This document shows positions 30,401 to 40,870 of a stretch of 64,000 bases of DNA, in pieces; position 1 is the first letter of the stretch, and the number at the start of each line of letters is the position of its first letter. The stretch comes from Mactra quadrangularis. Taxonomy: Eukaryota; Mollusca; Bivalvia; Venerida; Mactridae. The DNA lies in the NCBI GenBank assembly GCA_025267735.1, contig CM046303.1:56313403-56377402 (forward strand), read 5' to 3'. Below the pieces are notes generated by a model. That model saw only the letters and a program-made list of their open reading frames with translations, was not told where the DNA came from and made no database searches. The translations under genes and the position numbers were made by a program.

Positions 30401-33400
30401 TCTTTTACAGGATATCAACGAGAATTGACGTACGCCCATCCTGATGGTTCGTTTAGCGCTTTCGGTGAATCTGATAAATCAGGAAGCACGTGGTTGACAG
30501 CCTTTGTATTAAAATCATTTGTACAAGCAAAACCTTATATATTTGTTGATGATAAAGTGATCCACAAAGCTATTGATTGGTTGATTACTCAACAAGAAAC
30601 TATGGGTGAATTTAAAGGCACGTTTTCAGAACCTGGACGGGTCATCCATAAAGCAATGCAGGTAAGTGATCGTTATGGAATGATAAAAGTAACCCAACGC
30701 AAATTCTAAAAGGTTCTTATAATACTAACAAACATTGACTTGTGTAAATTGTCCTGTTTTATAAATGCCAACTTTTTGGTTATCTCTATTTATAATTCCG
30801 GGAGGTCAGCTCTGATAAATACTTTCAAGTTTTTTGTCTAAAAATTGTTGTGATTTTCTTTATAAATTTTCGTCGCGTTCATTTGATCAATATGTTATAT
30901 GGTAAATAATTTAAGAACATAAACTTATTATGTGTCATGATATGATATAGTTATTTTTTTAAAAAAATACCACCAAATATTAGAACTCGTAAATTAAGTG
31001 AAATAATGTTTATTTGTTTTCTCTCTTCAGGGAGGTTCAACGTCAGGTAAAACCTCATTGACAGCATATGTATTGATAGCTCTTTTAGAAGCAAGATCTG
31101 TTGAAGGGGTAAGCTTACAGTTTGATTTCTAAATTCCTATTATAAGGTATTTACATAACTAAATTTCAGTGCTTACATTTTATCCCTATATGCTATTAAT
31201 CAGAATTACTTAATTTTTAATTTTGTAGGATTGCTATAAATTTGTAACTTTCTAACTCTTCTCACGTCTATGAGTTCGTAACATGTAAACGTAATAAAAC
31301 TACACATATTTTGACGATTATCAAAATTTTCTGCAACATCTATTAAGTATTAATATTCTACGCTAAAGATCTATACAAGGGGCTAGTCATACTTGGACGA
31401 CAAACCTGTATTCAATGCCAACGCAACTCAACCGATTAAGATTATGACATTTGAGCAGTTGTTGCAAAACATACTCAATATTGATAGTTTAGTCGTGTTT
31501 GTGTTATTGTGTTCAGAACGAAAGATACATAATTACACTTCATTCAACTTTTTATTTCATATATTTTATTAGGTAGCCACTAAGATATCAGCGGCTCAAA
31601 ATAGTGCAATGGTATATCTTGAGAAGCAGATTTCACAGACGAATGATGTATACGATCTTGCCATTGTCTCATATGCATTAACACTTGCAGGAAGTTTACA
31701 AGCTGATACTGTTTGGAATAAACTGGATGCAAAAGCTAAGACTGGAGGTAATATTTACAAATCTAAAATAACAAACTCTTAGACAGTCACTGATACTACA
31801 TGAGTATGCAAAGGGACACACATTTCCAGTAAAATTAAACACATGCGTCACAATATTTTTGATTGGTCTTGTCCATGTAATTATAAAGTTGATTTTTTAT
31901 TACAGAACGTTTATATCTAACTTGTATCACTAAAACTGGTTTATTAATTTCAGCTGGCACAAAGTATTGGGAGAAATCTTCACCAGTTATAGACAATACT
32001 AAACCGTGGCAAAAAAGAAATGGTGTTGCCATCAATATCGAAATTACATCTTATGCCTTACTGACATTGGCTTATAAACAAAATAGAGTGGAGGGTGTCA
32101 AAGTTTTAAAATGGATCACTGAACAAAGAAATCCAAATGGTGGATTTTCTTCGACACAGGTAAGTAAGTCAGGACTAAGAAAGAAACTATATCTTGTCCT
32201 CTATGGACTAAAGTCTTAGGACCTTTGTGAAATTAATTATGTGTATACATATAATTGAAATGATTAAGAATAAGTGAAGATGAATATAGTTTTAAATGGA
32301 CCTTTTAGGCATTGTAGTAAACTGACTCTTCGTGTGTTACCTTTTAATTTGAATAGCAATACATTCTCCCACAAATTTAACTATGTACTGTTTTGTTAAC
32401 ACCTTGTATGAGGGAAAATTGTAAGTGTTAATCTTTGTTAAAAGATCTATACAAGGGGCTAGTCATACTTGGACGACAAATCTGTATTCAATGCCAAACG
32501 CAACTCAACCGATAAGATTACGACATTTGAGTAGTTGTTGCAAAACATACTCAATCTTGATAGTTAAGTCGTGTTTGTGTTATTGTGTTCAGAACGAAAG
32601 ATACATAATTACACTTTACTCAACTTTCTATTTCATATATAAAACTCAGAAAGTATGAGAGTGAGATGCATTCATATTTAAATTGTTTTAATATATATAT
32701 ATATGCATGTATATGTAACTTTTAATATTTATTTATATATTACTATAGTATCATATTTTTGTTGTTAAATTGCATATGTCATGTTGCATTTTGCCAATAC
32801 CTAAATAAATCTATCTAAATCTATCTATCTATCTATTATAGTTAAAGTCATGCAAATGACTATTAGACAAGTTCTAATTAATGAACGTATGTAGGAATGC
32901 AATTGTCAATGCTACATAAACTTCAAGACTAAATGACATTTAGTGATATGTTTATGTTCAAGTAACTTGTATTGTATTGTACATTTTCTTTCAGGATACT
33001 GTTTTAGCTCTGCAATCGTTAGCTGAAATGGCATCATTGATATATTCTAGCCACCGTGATATAACTGTTACAATTACTGGTAAAGGAGCGTCAGAGATTT
33101 TCAAAATAAATGATATCAATGCTCAAATACTACAAAGTCGTAATGTAAGTATGTTGCATATTCTTTGCATGTGATAAGAACAAAAAAATGAAAAACTTTA
33201 AGTTTGAGGGTCAATATCGTTATTCTGTTAAAGAAGTTAATATGAATACGCATGAACTTATCACTTTGATAATTTAAAAAAAACTTGCGATGTGCTAACA
33301 AGTGCTTATATTTTCAACATTAATATATGTCTATGACAAGGCCATCAAATTCTAACAAACATGTTTATAACATTTTGATTAAATTGTAGCATATTTTGTA

Positions 33401-36400
33401 GTAATAACCAATTGTTATTCAGTGAATTACTTAAGCACTTTCTAGTTGGTCGGTATTTCCTTAATTTGTAAGTATATCATGATTATTTTCTATGTATATA
33501 AAGAGCATGCATAGACTTCATTAGAAGCTGTACCTACTTTCTTTGTATTATGAGCATCAATATTATTTCGTTGTAGTGTTTCTTCTGTCAATTTCTTGTT
33601 AAAGTAATGACCATTAAACTCATACTTTAACGAGTTTTAGTCATAATGGACGTGATTTAATATATTTCAGCTTCCTCCTAATGTTGGCACAGTCACAGTG
33701 ACAGCTACAGGAATAGGTCAAGCTTTGGTGCAGGTAGGGATTCTTCATTGTTGCTGTATGAAATTGGAAATAAGATATTCGATAATCGTAAACGATAACT
33801 AGAGACTATAGTGGTACAAATTCTAATTTAACAAATAAAAAAGTCTGTTTGTGCATTATAAGAAATATTTTCACTGGGATACTCTTTACAAGGAGTTAAA
33901 AATCTTTTTTACATCTTTTACTCTTCCTGATAAAACACAGGCTACTGTTTGTCTGGTTTTATGTAACTTAGAAAATTGCAATCCATTAATATGGTCTTTA
34001 TTGATATTTTATTACCAGAAATACGAGTAATTTAGAGGCATCTGTCAATTGTCATATTGATGAAGTAGAATATATGTTTATGTTTAAATATTCAATCAAT
34101 TATATAGTAAATTAATTCACAAGGTTTGTTGAAATGTATTTTGTATAACGCTATTTGTTTTGTATTGTAGATTGAAGTTCTTTATAATATAGAGACCGAT
34201 GGTCAGAAACAAAGCTTTGAATTAACTGTTGAATTGATAAGAGAAAGTTTAGACGATTATGAAGTGAGAGCTTGCACAAGGTACAGTTTATTTAGTCCAT
34301 TTAATTTATTACTTATTTCAGTTAGAACGGTGCGCTAATAAACATGTACGCAACATCATACTTATAATCTGTTACATTGTCTAACACTTAGAAACGCTAG
34401 GATTGGTTCGTTGACATTACAATTCAAATTATTGTCAATTTTCACCTGCATAAGATGAAGTTGTCCGATATTTAAGGAATGATGAGCAAAACGTGGAAGA
34501 AAAAGTTGAATTTAAAGAAGCTGGTAAGGTCACTGTTAAGGTCATAAACGATGAAATTGCTTAATTAGAATAAACTATACATTAGGGTATTACATCTAAG
34601 ATCCCGTCTTAATCAAATGACATATACTAAATATTACATTTCAAAGGTTTATTTGATCTGTATAATTTGGTTAACAAAATTTGTATTACTGATGTATAAA
34701 TTAATTCATAAATTATAAATCAAACTTTCAGATGGTTGGAACAAGAATCTAGTTCAATGGCTGTATTAGAAATAGAAAGTTTATCAGGTTTTGTTGCTAA
34801 TATCGACAGTGTGTTTACTGAACCTGCTCATAAAAAAGTGGAATTGAATCATAGAAAAGTCATTTTTTATTTCGATGAGGTAAGTACTTGAAATATTGTT
34901 AATAAATAGTAAAATTACAACTTTTCGAAGTGGAATTTGACTGACAGAAACATTTCTAAAAGTTGCTATTTCGGGAAATCGTAAAACGGCAGATTTTGAG
35001 TGATATCCACATTTCAAAGTTTACAGTTCCAAACATTGTGTGATTTTAACATAAAATGTATATGAGAGAATATCGGGAATGCATAACTTCTTCGAATTTT
35101 CCAAATTTAATAAAATCGTGTTTTGGAAAATCGTATTTTTTTGCACTTGAAATTACTCATGTTTTTGAAAGTCAAAAAATCATAGCCGCTAATTACAGGG
35201 TGTTAAGACAGTATTTACCAGATGATATTATACGTAACAAAAGGGATAGACCTTAATAACAGAAGTATTAACTCTCTCACTTGGTGGTGTTATATATTAA
35301 TTAACATGTTATTATCTTTATGGTAACGTTAACCTACGCATGTGATAAATCCTTCGAAGGATTGGTCAATGCGATTAGCTAATTAATTTCAATCATTACT
35401 TAGAACAGGGATTGTATACATGTATGTCATGTCATTTTAAATAAAACCCCTGCTAAGAATTCGGCGCGATATGACCTTTCTGTGTTGGTGCGCCGTAAAA
35501 CCCAAACAAAACAAACAAACAAACCTGTTAAGAACGAACTGTCGCGGTCAAACGCCATGTTGACTTTATTAGGTCGTACTGTATATTATGTCATTTCATA
35601 CAGAGATAGTTTAATTAGACTAAGCAAGTTATTATTATTATAAACCGCATTTGTATAGCGCGCTTTTCATATTGAATAGATGTTCAAAAGCGCTTCACAA
35701 TATTTATGCATAATTATAAAATATGAGTTTAAATGAAATGAAAATGGTTAAGAGATGATAAAAGATAAAATAACAAAATGAAAACTAATATATTACTAAG
35801 AATTAGTGATCAATAAAGAGCTCATAGTAGTTTTAAAAAAGTTTATCAGCTCCCAGTTTTGGTACAAATACTAGTCCTGATCAAGATCAGCTTTGCTATT
35901 GTTTTTCGGCGCAGGTATTAAAGCCAACTTTTGCCCTTTTATTTTTAACCAATACAATTTGCTCTAGCATTCCTGTATGTCTAATGAAATTTTCTTCCAG
36001 TATTGAGAAATGGATAATTATTAATTTTCGCGAAATAAAGTTTAGTATGCGGTCCCAATTTAGGGCCCATATTTTCAATATGCGTTTCACGAAAAAAAGT
36101 TAAGTGTACGGTCAATTCTTTTTAAGATGCGAGTTTGAACTATTGATAGGATAATATCTAAGGGATGCTATAATGTGTTGTAAATTCATACAGAAACTAA
36201 AGTCTAGTAGATAAAAGATTTTAATTCGTATTCATGTCCTAACCAGTTGTTAAGACAATATTTGGGGTTAAAGACAACAAATTTCAGCAAATATTGGCGA
36301 AGATGTACTAAAGGGAGCAAACTTCCTCCACTTGCTGATGATTTTCCTCACTTAGATACTATTTGAAAGGAGAAACTTTATATTTAGACCTGGTTCTTAA

Positions 36401-37744
36401 TGAACATACATTAAAATACATAATATAAACAATCACTGCAATAATAATTACTTTTTATCTTAACAGATAACTTCAGGCAGAACATGTGCCACCATTACTA
36501 TGCAAAGGATTGGTATGGTTGCAGGAGCCCAACCTGTAGCTGTTAGAATTTACGATTACTATGAACCAAGTAAGTATTTTTGTAAAAAACCTACGTATAT
36601 TAGATGACAAATGTTGGATTAGACTGATTAGACTACAAAGACATCTTCGAAAATAGTTTCAAGTAGATATAATGTAAAATACACACTATCGAAATTGGTG
36701 GTTTAAAAACAGGGAAATGTCATAATTTAGAGGCCTCTTTCTTCTCAAATTACTAGTAGGCATTTGTTCATTTCAGTCTTTATTGTTGGACTATACTGTA
36801 TATCCTAAAATGAGACCTGCGTAGTTTGATCTAGTGTTTGATTCTATTTACTGATAGATAAAAAAGAAGTCTGTGTAATGCAGACGTCACCAACATATCA
36901 TGTTGAGCGTTTTTGTTTAAACTAAATCGAAATTTGTTCTATATCCGTGAATAGCCACACCTTAAATAACATTGAGCTATAATTCATCTGTATTAATAAC
37001 TTTCTTGCGAAAATCACGCGTCAAGAATGTTATATGATTGTTGAGTTTAATTATGTTTTCCGATACATTTGCTTTACCTTTACAAATTTTTCAAATTAGA
37101 TTTGGAACTAAACGGTGTCTTATCTAAATAATTTTGTTACTAATAATAAGGGACCTTGGTAAGTTATTTCCACTTGTATAGTCTTCAAATAGGTAGGTCC
37201 TATTAGTTGGATTACTCGGATTTCACCCTTACTTTTCAATGTCAATTTGCCAAAATTAATCTTAAATTACTTTTTGTGAATCATTTAATTTGTTTGAAAT
37301 TCAAGCTAAGTATTTTTAGGGAAAGGGGCTGTCTAAGTTTCATCACTTCTGTTAATATCTTTAACAAGGAAGATATTAGATGAAATATTTTGTTATGCTT
37401 ACATAGGACTTCAAAGATAAAATCCGAGGATTCCAACTGTAAGGACCTACTTACCCATTGGATTGCTTCAGATTTTATCAGGGAAAGATAACTGACTACA
37501 GTCCCTAATTAATATCCCTGGAACTATTTCTAAGCTCTGTCATATTTATACGGTCATCAACAATTGATCTTTATGTTTTATAATTGCAATAAAAATGAAA
37601 TACTTTCGTTGTTCAAAAATGAAGTCTTTTTTATTTACAGGTAAACAAGTGACAGAGTTTTATGTACCAATACTGCTGAAAAATTCTGAGGTTTGTGAAA
37701 TCTGTGGCCAAGGATGTGATGCTTGCAACGTGAAGCCAAGATAA
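12387..37744 (+). CDS. thioester-containing protein (alpha-2-macroglobulin/CD109/TEP family), 35 exons
   Basis: A secreted innate-immune or protease-trapping protein of the complement/A2M superfamily. Either of two alternative exons (18 or 19) gives 1509 or 1493 residues, normal for the family. Order: signal peptide (about 1-18), MG domains with IQTDKGIYKPGQT at 122-134, VDKSVLLL (about residues 631-638), variable bait region about 710-789, VPDTITSWIASAFAVHP, thioester PYGCGEQNM with Cys1009, GSTWLTAFVLKSF, a histidine in GRVIHKAMQ (1127) 118 residues after the cysteine, and a receptor-binding domain (MAVLEIESLSGFVA). A short Cys-rich end CEICGQGCDACN closes the protein. No transmembrane helix or GPI signal is visible at the C terminus, so it is probably soluble, unlike CD109. 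A possible AATAAA lies at 37776-37781, about 30 nt after the stop. Every junction was checked for frame. Homologues with alternative bait exons are known in scallop and fly TEPs. Confidence 0.93.
12830..18758 (+). CDS. TEP exons 2-10, first macroglobulin domains
   Basis: Exons 12830-12990, 14493-14512 (20-nt microexon), 15298-15460, 15840-15910, 16232-16378, 16976-17015, 17456-17540, 17921-18044 and 18534-18758. Together they encode residues about 20-365. Recognisable points are GRDFTIHGTL, the IQTDKGIYKPGQT motif, LGTWKLRAK, FEEKTFKVAEY and LPKFEVELDLP, all typical of MG1-MG3. The microexon adds only VVKLDLP but is needed to keep frame between its neighbours. Confidence 0.88.
13085..13221. 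repeat. short foldback repeat of the GACAACTCAACCC family
   Basis: The left half carries three imperfect copies of GACAACTCRRCCC. The right half carries the reverse complement, with GGGTTGAGTTGTCC near its end. It lies just downstream of TEP exon 2, in the intron. Same word family as the ends of 6170-8150. Confidence 0.55.
14080..14237. mobile_element. 158-bp foldback MITE ending TACGGAGCCCC
   Basis: Starts TACGGAGCCCCTA and ends in the reverse complement GGGGCTCCGTA. The inner part repeats cgtttaaacg and cgtttaagcg palindromes. It lies in TEP intron 2. Confidence 0.6.
19363..20051 (+). CDS. TEP exons 11-12, including an Arg/Pro-rich insert
   Basis: Exon 11 (19363-19704, 114 codons) is the longest in the gene; exon 12 is 19953-20051. 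Residues about 391-448 are unusually rich in arginine and proline, with segments such as RRAGPKPRPIIEPPE and RPPRRSIMPPWRPP. They sit between normal MG-domain strands (NGQLKVTITEY before, LNIPADGFVTFPVEVDKP after). This looks like a long disordered loop. Exon 12 contains another basic stretch, KTLKKRHSPS. Confidence 0.85.
20085..20534. mobile_element. hAT-like MITE with 8-bp target duplication
   Basis: A 450-bp element with 12-bp inverted ends TAGGGGTGTAAC, flanked on both sides by ctatatac (20077-20084 and 20535-20542). An 8-bp duplication is the hallmark of hAT insertion. The interior has repeated TATTGCAATATATTGCAATA and AACCGGT-type words and no transposase. It is inserted in the TEP intron right after exon 12. 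Confidence 0.82.
20898..23585 (+). CDS. TEP exons 13-17, up to the bait region
   Basis: Exons 20898-20960, 21893-22084, 22515-22664, 22992-23117 and 23525-23585, residues about 513-709. Family landmarks are VFSRGTIVESGKI, the MG5/MG6 strand DIQFSTYEAAPADQIQV, VHILGVDKSVLLLASGNDV and DAGVLVITDALVYEHPEPIQ. The last of these normally precedes the bait or anaphylatoxin position. Exon 17 ends in phase 1, which both alternative exons 18 and 19 accept. Confidence 0.88.
23858..24095 (+). CDS. TEP exon 18, Met-rich bait-region variant
   Basis: A 238-nt exon, phase 1 in, phase 2 out. The first ~45 residues are packed with methionine, for example MFMARMNRPLAMPGMAMPGR. The end RTVFPETWLWVTRMVE is the conserved strand after the bait in this family. 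It is the upstream member of a pair with exon 19, which has the same phases and the same FPET strand. Confidence 0.85.
24184..24373 (+). CDS. TEP exon 19, basic bait-region variant
   Basis: A 190-nt exon with acceptor TTCTTGTAG and donor GA|GTAGGT. It starts KFRKHYRKNFRLRQNFRP, strongly basic, and ends RKHFPETFIWSSVIAE, parallel to the end of exon 18. It has the same phases as exon 18, so either one gives an open frame. Joining exon 18 to 19 places a TAG stop three codons into exon 19. Confidence 0.83.
24374..26055. other. TEP intron after the bait exons
   Basis: I searched this 1.7-kb intron for further bait exons by looking for an FPET-like strand with matching phases and saw none. The stretch about 25490-25860 is a dispersed repeat also present at 55440-55790. 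Confidence 0.5.
25490..25860 (+). repeat. dispersed repeat, copy 1
   Basis: Strongly similar in the same orientation to 55440-55790. Shared words include gcggtattattcacagtctg, gatgtaaacaagttac and agcgagtaggcgagcg. No open frame is conserved between the copies. Confidence 0.65.
26056..29522 (+). CDS. TEP exons 20-24, alpha-2-macroglobulin domain core
   Basis: Exons 26056-26173, 27033-27146, 27577-27675, 28729-28857 and 29384-29522, residues about 789-988. SVSLYETVPDTITSWIASAF and VHPTSGLGVANPTSP are the most conserved part of the whole family. Then follow LTVSLPFFVTANLPYSVIRG and the CUB-like strands up to the thioester domain. Introns here hold an inverted-repeat element (26420-26884) and a mariner remnant. 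Confidence 0.9.
26420..26884. mobile_element. 465-bp inverted-repeat element
   Basis: The ends pair as GAGGTGCGTTCAACAATGCG and its reverse complement with one mismatch, then continue into GAGCGCTC. The interior has two ATGGCG words in opposed orientation (as seen in several animal DNA transposon families) but no transposase. The target duplication is unclear. Confidence 0.6.
28290..28690 (-). pseudogene. decayed mariner-like transposase fragment
   Basis: Read on minus, one frame gives VMAQALGISHSTISTILHDR followed by LGIHKLTIRWIPK. This matches the second helix-turn-helix of mariner transposases and the WVPR-type motif after it. Further down, frames shift and stops appear (LLMSPKSS in place of a VDET-like motif). 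It is non-functional and lies in TEP intron 22. Confidence 0.6.
30008..30184 (+). CDS. TEP exon 25, thioester exon
   Basis: Encodes GDLMGPSISGLDSLLKLPYG followed by CGEQNM. The codons for GCGEQ are at 30064-30078, with Cys at 30067-30069 and Gln at 30076-30078, which should form the internal thioester. Both residues are intact, so covalent target binding is predicted to be retained. Confidence 0.92.
30411..33144 (+). CDS. TEP exons 26-30, thioester domain helices
   Basis: Exons 30411-30661, 31031-31108, 31573-31747, 31954-32159 and 32995-33144, residues about 1048-1334. They give the alpha-helical barrel: DGSFSAFGESDKSGSTWLTA, then GRVIHKAMQGGSTSGKTSLT, and NPNGGFSSTQDTVLALQSLA. The histidine in GRVIH aligns with the catalytic histidine of complement C3, which favours reaction with hydroxyl groups. 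A2M itself lacks this histidine. Confidence 0.9.
31366..31560 (+). repeat. intronic direct repeat, copy 1
   Basis: About 195 bp starting agatctatacaaggggctag, nearly identical to 32442-32640. The two copies are in the same orientation and bracket exons 28 and 29. Confidence 0.75.
32442..32640 (+). repeat. intronic direct repeat, copy 2
   Basis: Direct copy of 31366-31560 with a few substitutions and single-base indels. It is followed by an AT microsatellite (about 32690-32705) and a TCTA run (about 32811-32840). Confidence 0.75.
33671..37744 (+). CDS. TEP exons 31-35, receptor-binding domain and Cys-rich tail
   Basis: Exons 33671-33733, 34171-34280, 34732-34879, 36467-36569 and 37641-37744, residues about 1335-1509. 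Landmarks are VTVTATGIGQALVQIEVLYN, SSSMAVLEIESLSGFVANID, HRKVIFYFDE and QPVAVRIYDYYEPS. The final exon ends with CEICGQGCDACN and a TAA stop at 37742-37744. The spacing C-x2-C-x3-C-x2-C resembles the cysteine tail of invertebrate TEPs. Confidence 0.9.
35465..35525 (+). repeat. SINE 3' end with AAAC tail
   Basis: Reads ggcgcgatatgacctttctg then gtgttggtgcgccgtaaaac and an (aaac)n tail. The same end occurs near 485-545 (plus) and 23645-23692 (minus). It lies in TEP intron 33. A further short repeat, with tatagcgcgctttt and aaaagcgcttcacaat words, follows at 35635-35705. Confidence 0.55.
37150..37505. mobile_element. Harbinger-like MITE, copy 2
   Basis: A 356-bp element flanked by TAA on both sides (37147-37149 and 37506-37508). 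It starts GGGACCTTGGTAAGTTAT and ends in the reverse complement of a closely similar sequence. It is strongly similar to 3331-3689 throughout and lies in the last TEP intron. Confidence 0.75.
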
Positions 37745-38301
37745 AAATAAGGTTCGACCAATCGGAGGGATACAAAATAAAATGAAAATATAACCAATCT
37801 GTTTCTGTTCTTGTACCAAAAACACCGTGTAGACATTTCTTTAGGCAATAATGCTTTGTTGCTCAATAGTTTTAAAATGTTTGCTATTATTTTATGCTTA
37901 ACAGCAAAATGATGTCATGATACAAGAAATTTTTTTGGGAAAAAGTATGAATATAATACGTCATAATGACGTCATCTTGTAGGCAAAAAGATTGTCGCAT
38001 TGTATACTATTTACCGTTTTTACTTCAAATTGTGAGCTAAGAAAGATACATTTACACTAGTACATGTACTTTGATCTCAATATTATTTGAACATGGAGTT
38101 TGCTATTGGAAATACAAATTTACTTTGTGAATCACAATAGCGTATTAATATCCTAGTTCAATGGTTATAAATATTACTTTTTCTAGATTTAACAATAATT
38201 TTATTATCACATTTAATAATTAATGTTCTAATTCACAGCTCCCAGAACATTCAACTATTGCATTCAAAACAATAAAATTCAATCCTAAATTTAGTTACTG
38301 C

Positions 38302-38384
38302 GGTACATGAACAAAGTTCACTATTGTCTTTATTGACGAATAGCTAATTAAAAAAGCTATGATAGTGAACTTTATTCATGCACC
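38302..38384. repeat. 83-bp hairpin repeat
   Basis: The left arm ggtacatgaacaaagttcac and the right arm (its reverse complement near 38362-38384) pair with two mismatches; an inner tagct/agcta pair continues the stem. Confidence 0.55.
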
Positions 38385-38794
38385 CCATGTGGACATAACT
38401 TGAAAGCCAAGACCTATCATATGAATAGACTATCTTTTACAAATATGTTGAAGATAACATATATTCTAGTGAGTAAAGAGAATTCCAAGTTAAATGGCTC
38501 TTTCCATTTTCAAATAATATGATGTGTTTTACCAATGGTTATCAATGATCATCCTAAATGTAATAGACATGCCAATAAATATTTAATTCGGTGCTTTCAG
38601 CGCTTTGATTTCAACTCGTGAGCCAATTACATGACATTTTAACTTGTACTGCACTAGTATTGAAAATACGCTTTTCTGCTTACTCTGTGGTTTAAATGAC
38701 CAAAACTGACACAAATAGATATTGTATACAGTTCTTACTAAGCATGTTTTGTATTCAATGATGTTGTTATAATTATGTTGTTTTCAGAATATGT

Positions 38795-39193
38795 TATAGT
38801 CCAACAGAATTAACCTGAGCTTGAACTACCTAATTATAATAATTACACACTTCACTTACATAAAATCGTGAGTTTCCGCACGCGTGTGTACGGTTATACA
38901 CGTGTTTATAACAACCGATGTGAGTATAAATCAATTTATTAAAAGTGGCATGTTATTGTACTTTTAATTTTGGACAAATTAGTTTTTGGGTTAACAAGTA
39001 AGTCAGCAATATTATGGCACAGATTCAAAGTATTTATTCTGATGAAAACAACATTAATTGTTCAGTACGTGTATTTCGCCGAAAGCTTCCGATATAGCGC
39101 GATTTACAAACGAAGACAAAAATAGACTGTAAATACTGAGTTTAATATATTCTTGCATAAAGGTCAAGCTCAGGTTAATTCTGTTGGACTATA
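38795..39193. mobile_element. 399-bp TA-flanked MITE
   Basis: Perfect 30-bp inverted ends, starting tatagtccaacagaattaac, at 38795-38824 and 39164-39193. The interior is non-coding. Its right end overlaps the left end of the next element by the bases TA. Confidence 0.72.
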
Positions 39194-39429
39194 TAGTTCT
39201 ATTACATTAACCTGTCACAACTTGAATAATTACCCGGTCACTGAATCTGTTATTTTTAACCCTTTCAAACTTGTTATTTCTCAGATATTCAAAATCGTAG
39301 CATGTATAGTTAGATTATCAATTATTAATATGGATTTGTGGCTCAATGTTTTAAATGAGGTTAAATAATAACACACTCAGTGCGTGTGTAATTATTCAAG
39401 TTGTGACAGGTTAATGTAATAGAACTATA
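39192..39429. mobile_element. 238-bp TA-flanked MITE fused to its neighbour
   Basis: Perfect 41-bp inverted ends, starting tatagttctattacattaac, at 39192-39232 and 39389-39429. The ends resemble those of 38795-39193 (both contain TTAACCTG after a TATAGT start), so the two are related. Confidence 0.75.
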
Positions 39430-40611
39430 CTACAATGGAAATGTAAACAATCAAACAGTGCACTCGCAAACACCTTGAACAAAATCTTGTTTTTAGGAGA
39501 AATACTTTCACTTTGAACCATGAAACAAGTCTTCACAAGTTTCCGAATATCATTCAAACCTAAGTTGCATAAATAAGTTCAAGACCTTTTCGAGGGCATT
39601 GTATATTTACATTGTTTTTCGTAATCGTACATTGTTTTGCCTAATATTTTGTTCTTTTTTTAGTCGTAAATATAAGACCCTAAAGTGTACCTTTATTCCT
39701 TCAATAAAGCAGAAGATAATATTCACGTTTCTTGCTTTTAAAAACACTAATTAATTTTCCTATTGTCTAGGGTTGTCGCCGCTGTCAACCATATTGAACC
39801 GGATTTTGTCGTTTATTAAAGTTTTGCTTCACTTAAACGAAATTTTTTTAACCAGAGTAGTCGATCTTACTTCCAAACTGTCAATACTATATACAGACCG
39901 GACCGGATGTAAAGCTTTCATACCCTATATATTTCGTTCAAAATCAATTCTTACTAATACGGTGACCCCGTTTTAATTCGGATTGCCTTGTCGATTATTG
40001 TTCCGCCATTGCAGCAAACTGGAAGTACTTGTAAATTAGGGAGTTTAAATGGATTTATTCACTATCTAAATTTAAAAATTGGTGTTGCTATACTTTAATA
40101 AAGTGCTTTTTTTAATTCATCTTTCCATTGATGCATCGTTTTAGTGTGAGTTTAGTAAAAAATGTATAGAATGTTCAGATCTAAATCGATGTTTGTACTC
40201 TATATTTTTGCTATGCGTTTCGTTTTTGAAGCAATCCTTTAAGACCATACGTAACAGAAAAATGTCCAAATGAAAAAATAGTTACGTAGTGTCTTATATT
40301 TAGGACTAGTACTTTTTTTGTGTCATGTTCTTTATAATTCAAAAACGTCCTACTTTTAATGTTATCATGTTTGTCTTTGTCTATCATAAATCATTATCGT
40401 CATGTTATGACGCATATTAAACTTTTGATATTGCGAAATCCTTTGTTATAAGTATAGTTGCTTGTTCTTGAAATATTAAAATCGCTTTGTGCTATTTCAA
40501 AATATATTTTGTCTTTTCTTATTTTTTCACGATCAACTGTACGGACACGTGTACATTGTACATATACATGTACTTGCTTATTTAACGATCAGCTGTGATG
40601 TGTTTGTTTAT

Positions 40612-40870
40612 ATATTTATTGGGTTAAACGCAGTGCCAGGCCAACACTATCGTGGTCATTTTACAGAGGCCAGTGCACCTATCCTGACTTTCTTTGACAA
40701 TTGTCTATAACCAGTACTCATATACTCTTACATAAGGCCAAAGACGTTTTCATATTCTTTATTGATGGAAGATTTCATGGATAGATGTATTACCGTCGCG
40801 AATCGTACTCCCTTTGGAAAACTAGATCGGAAAGCACGGCGTGGTACTATCCGCGCTTTATACTCGGATC
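40612..40870 (-). repeat. SINE copy, degraded
   Basis: Matches the body of 2122-2430, including plus-strand words gggttaaacgc, attgtctataaccagtactc and ataaggcc. The tRNA head at the 40800-40870 end is poorly preserved. Confidence 0.5.
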
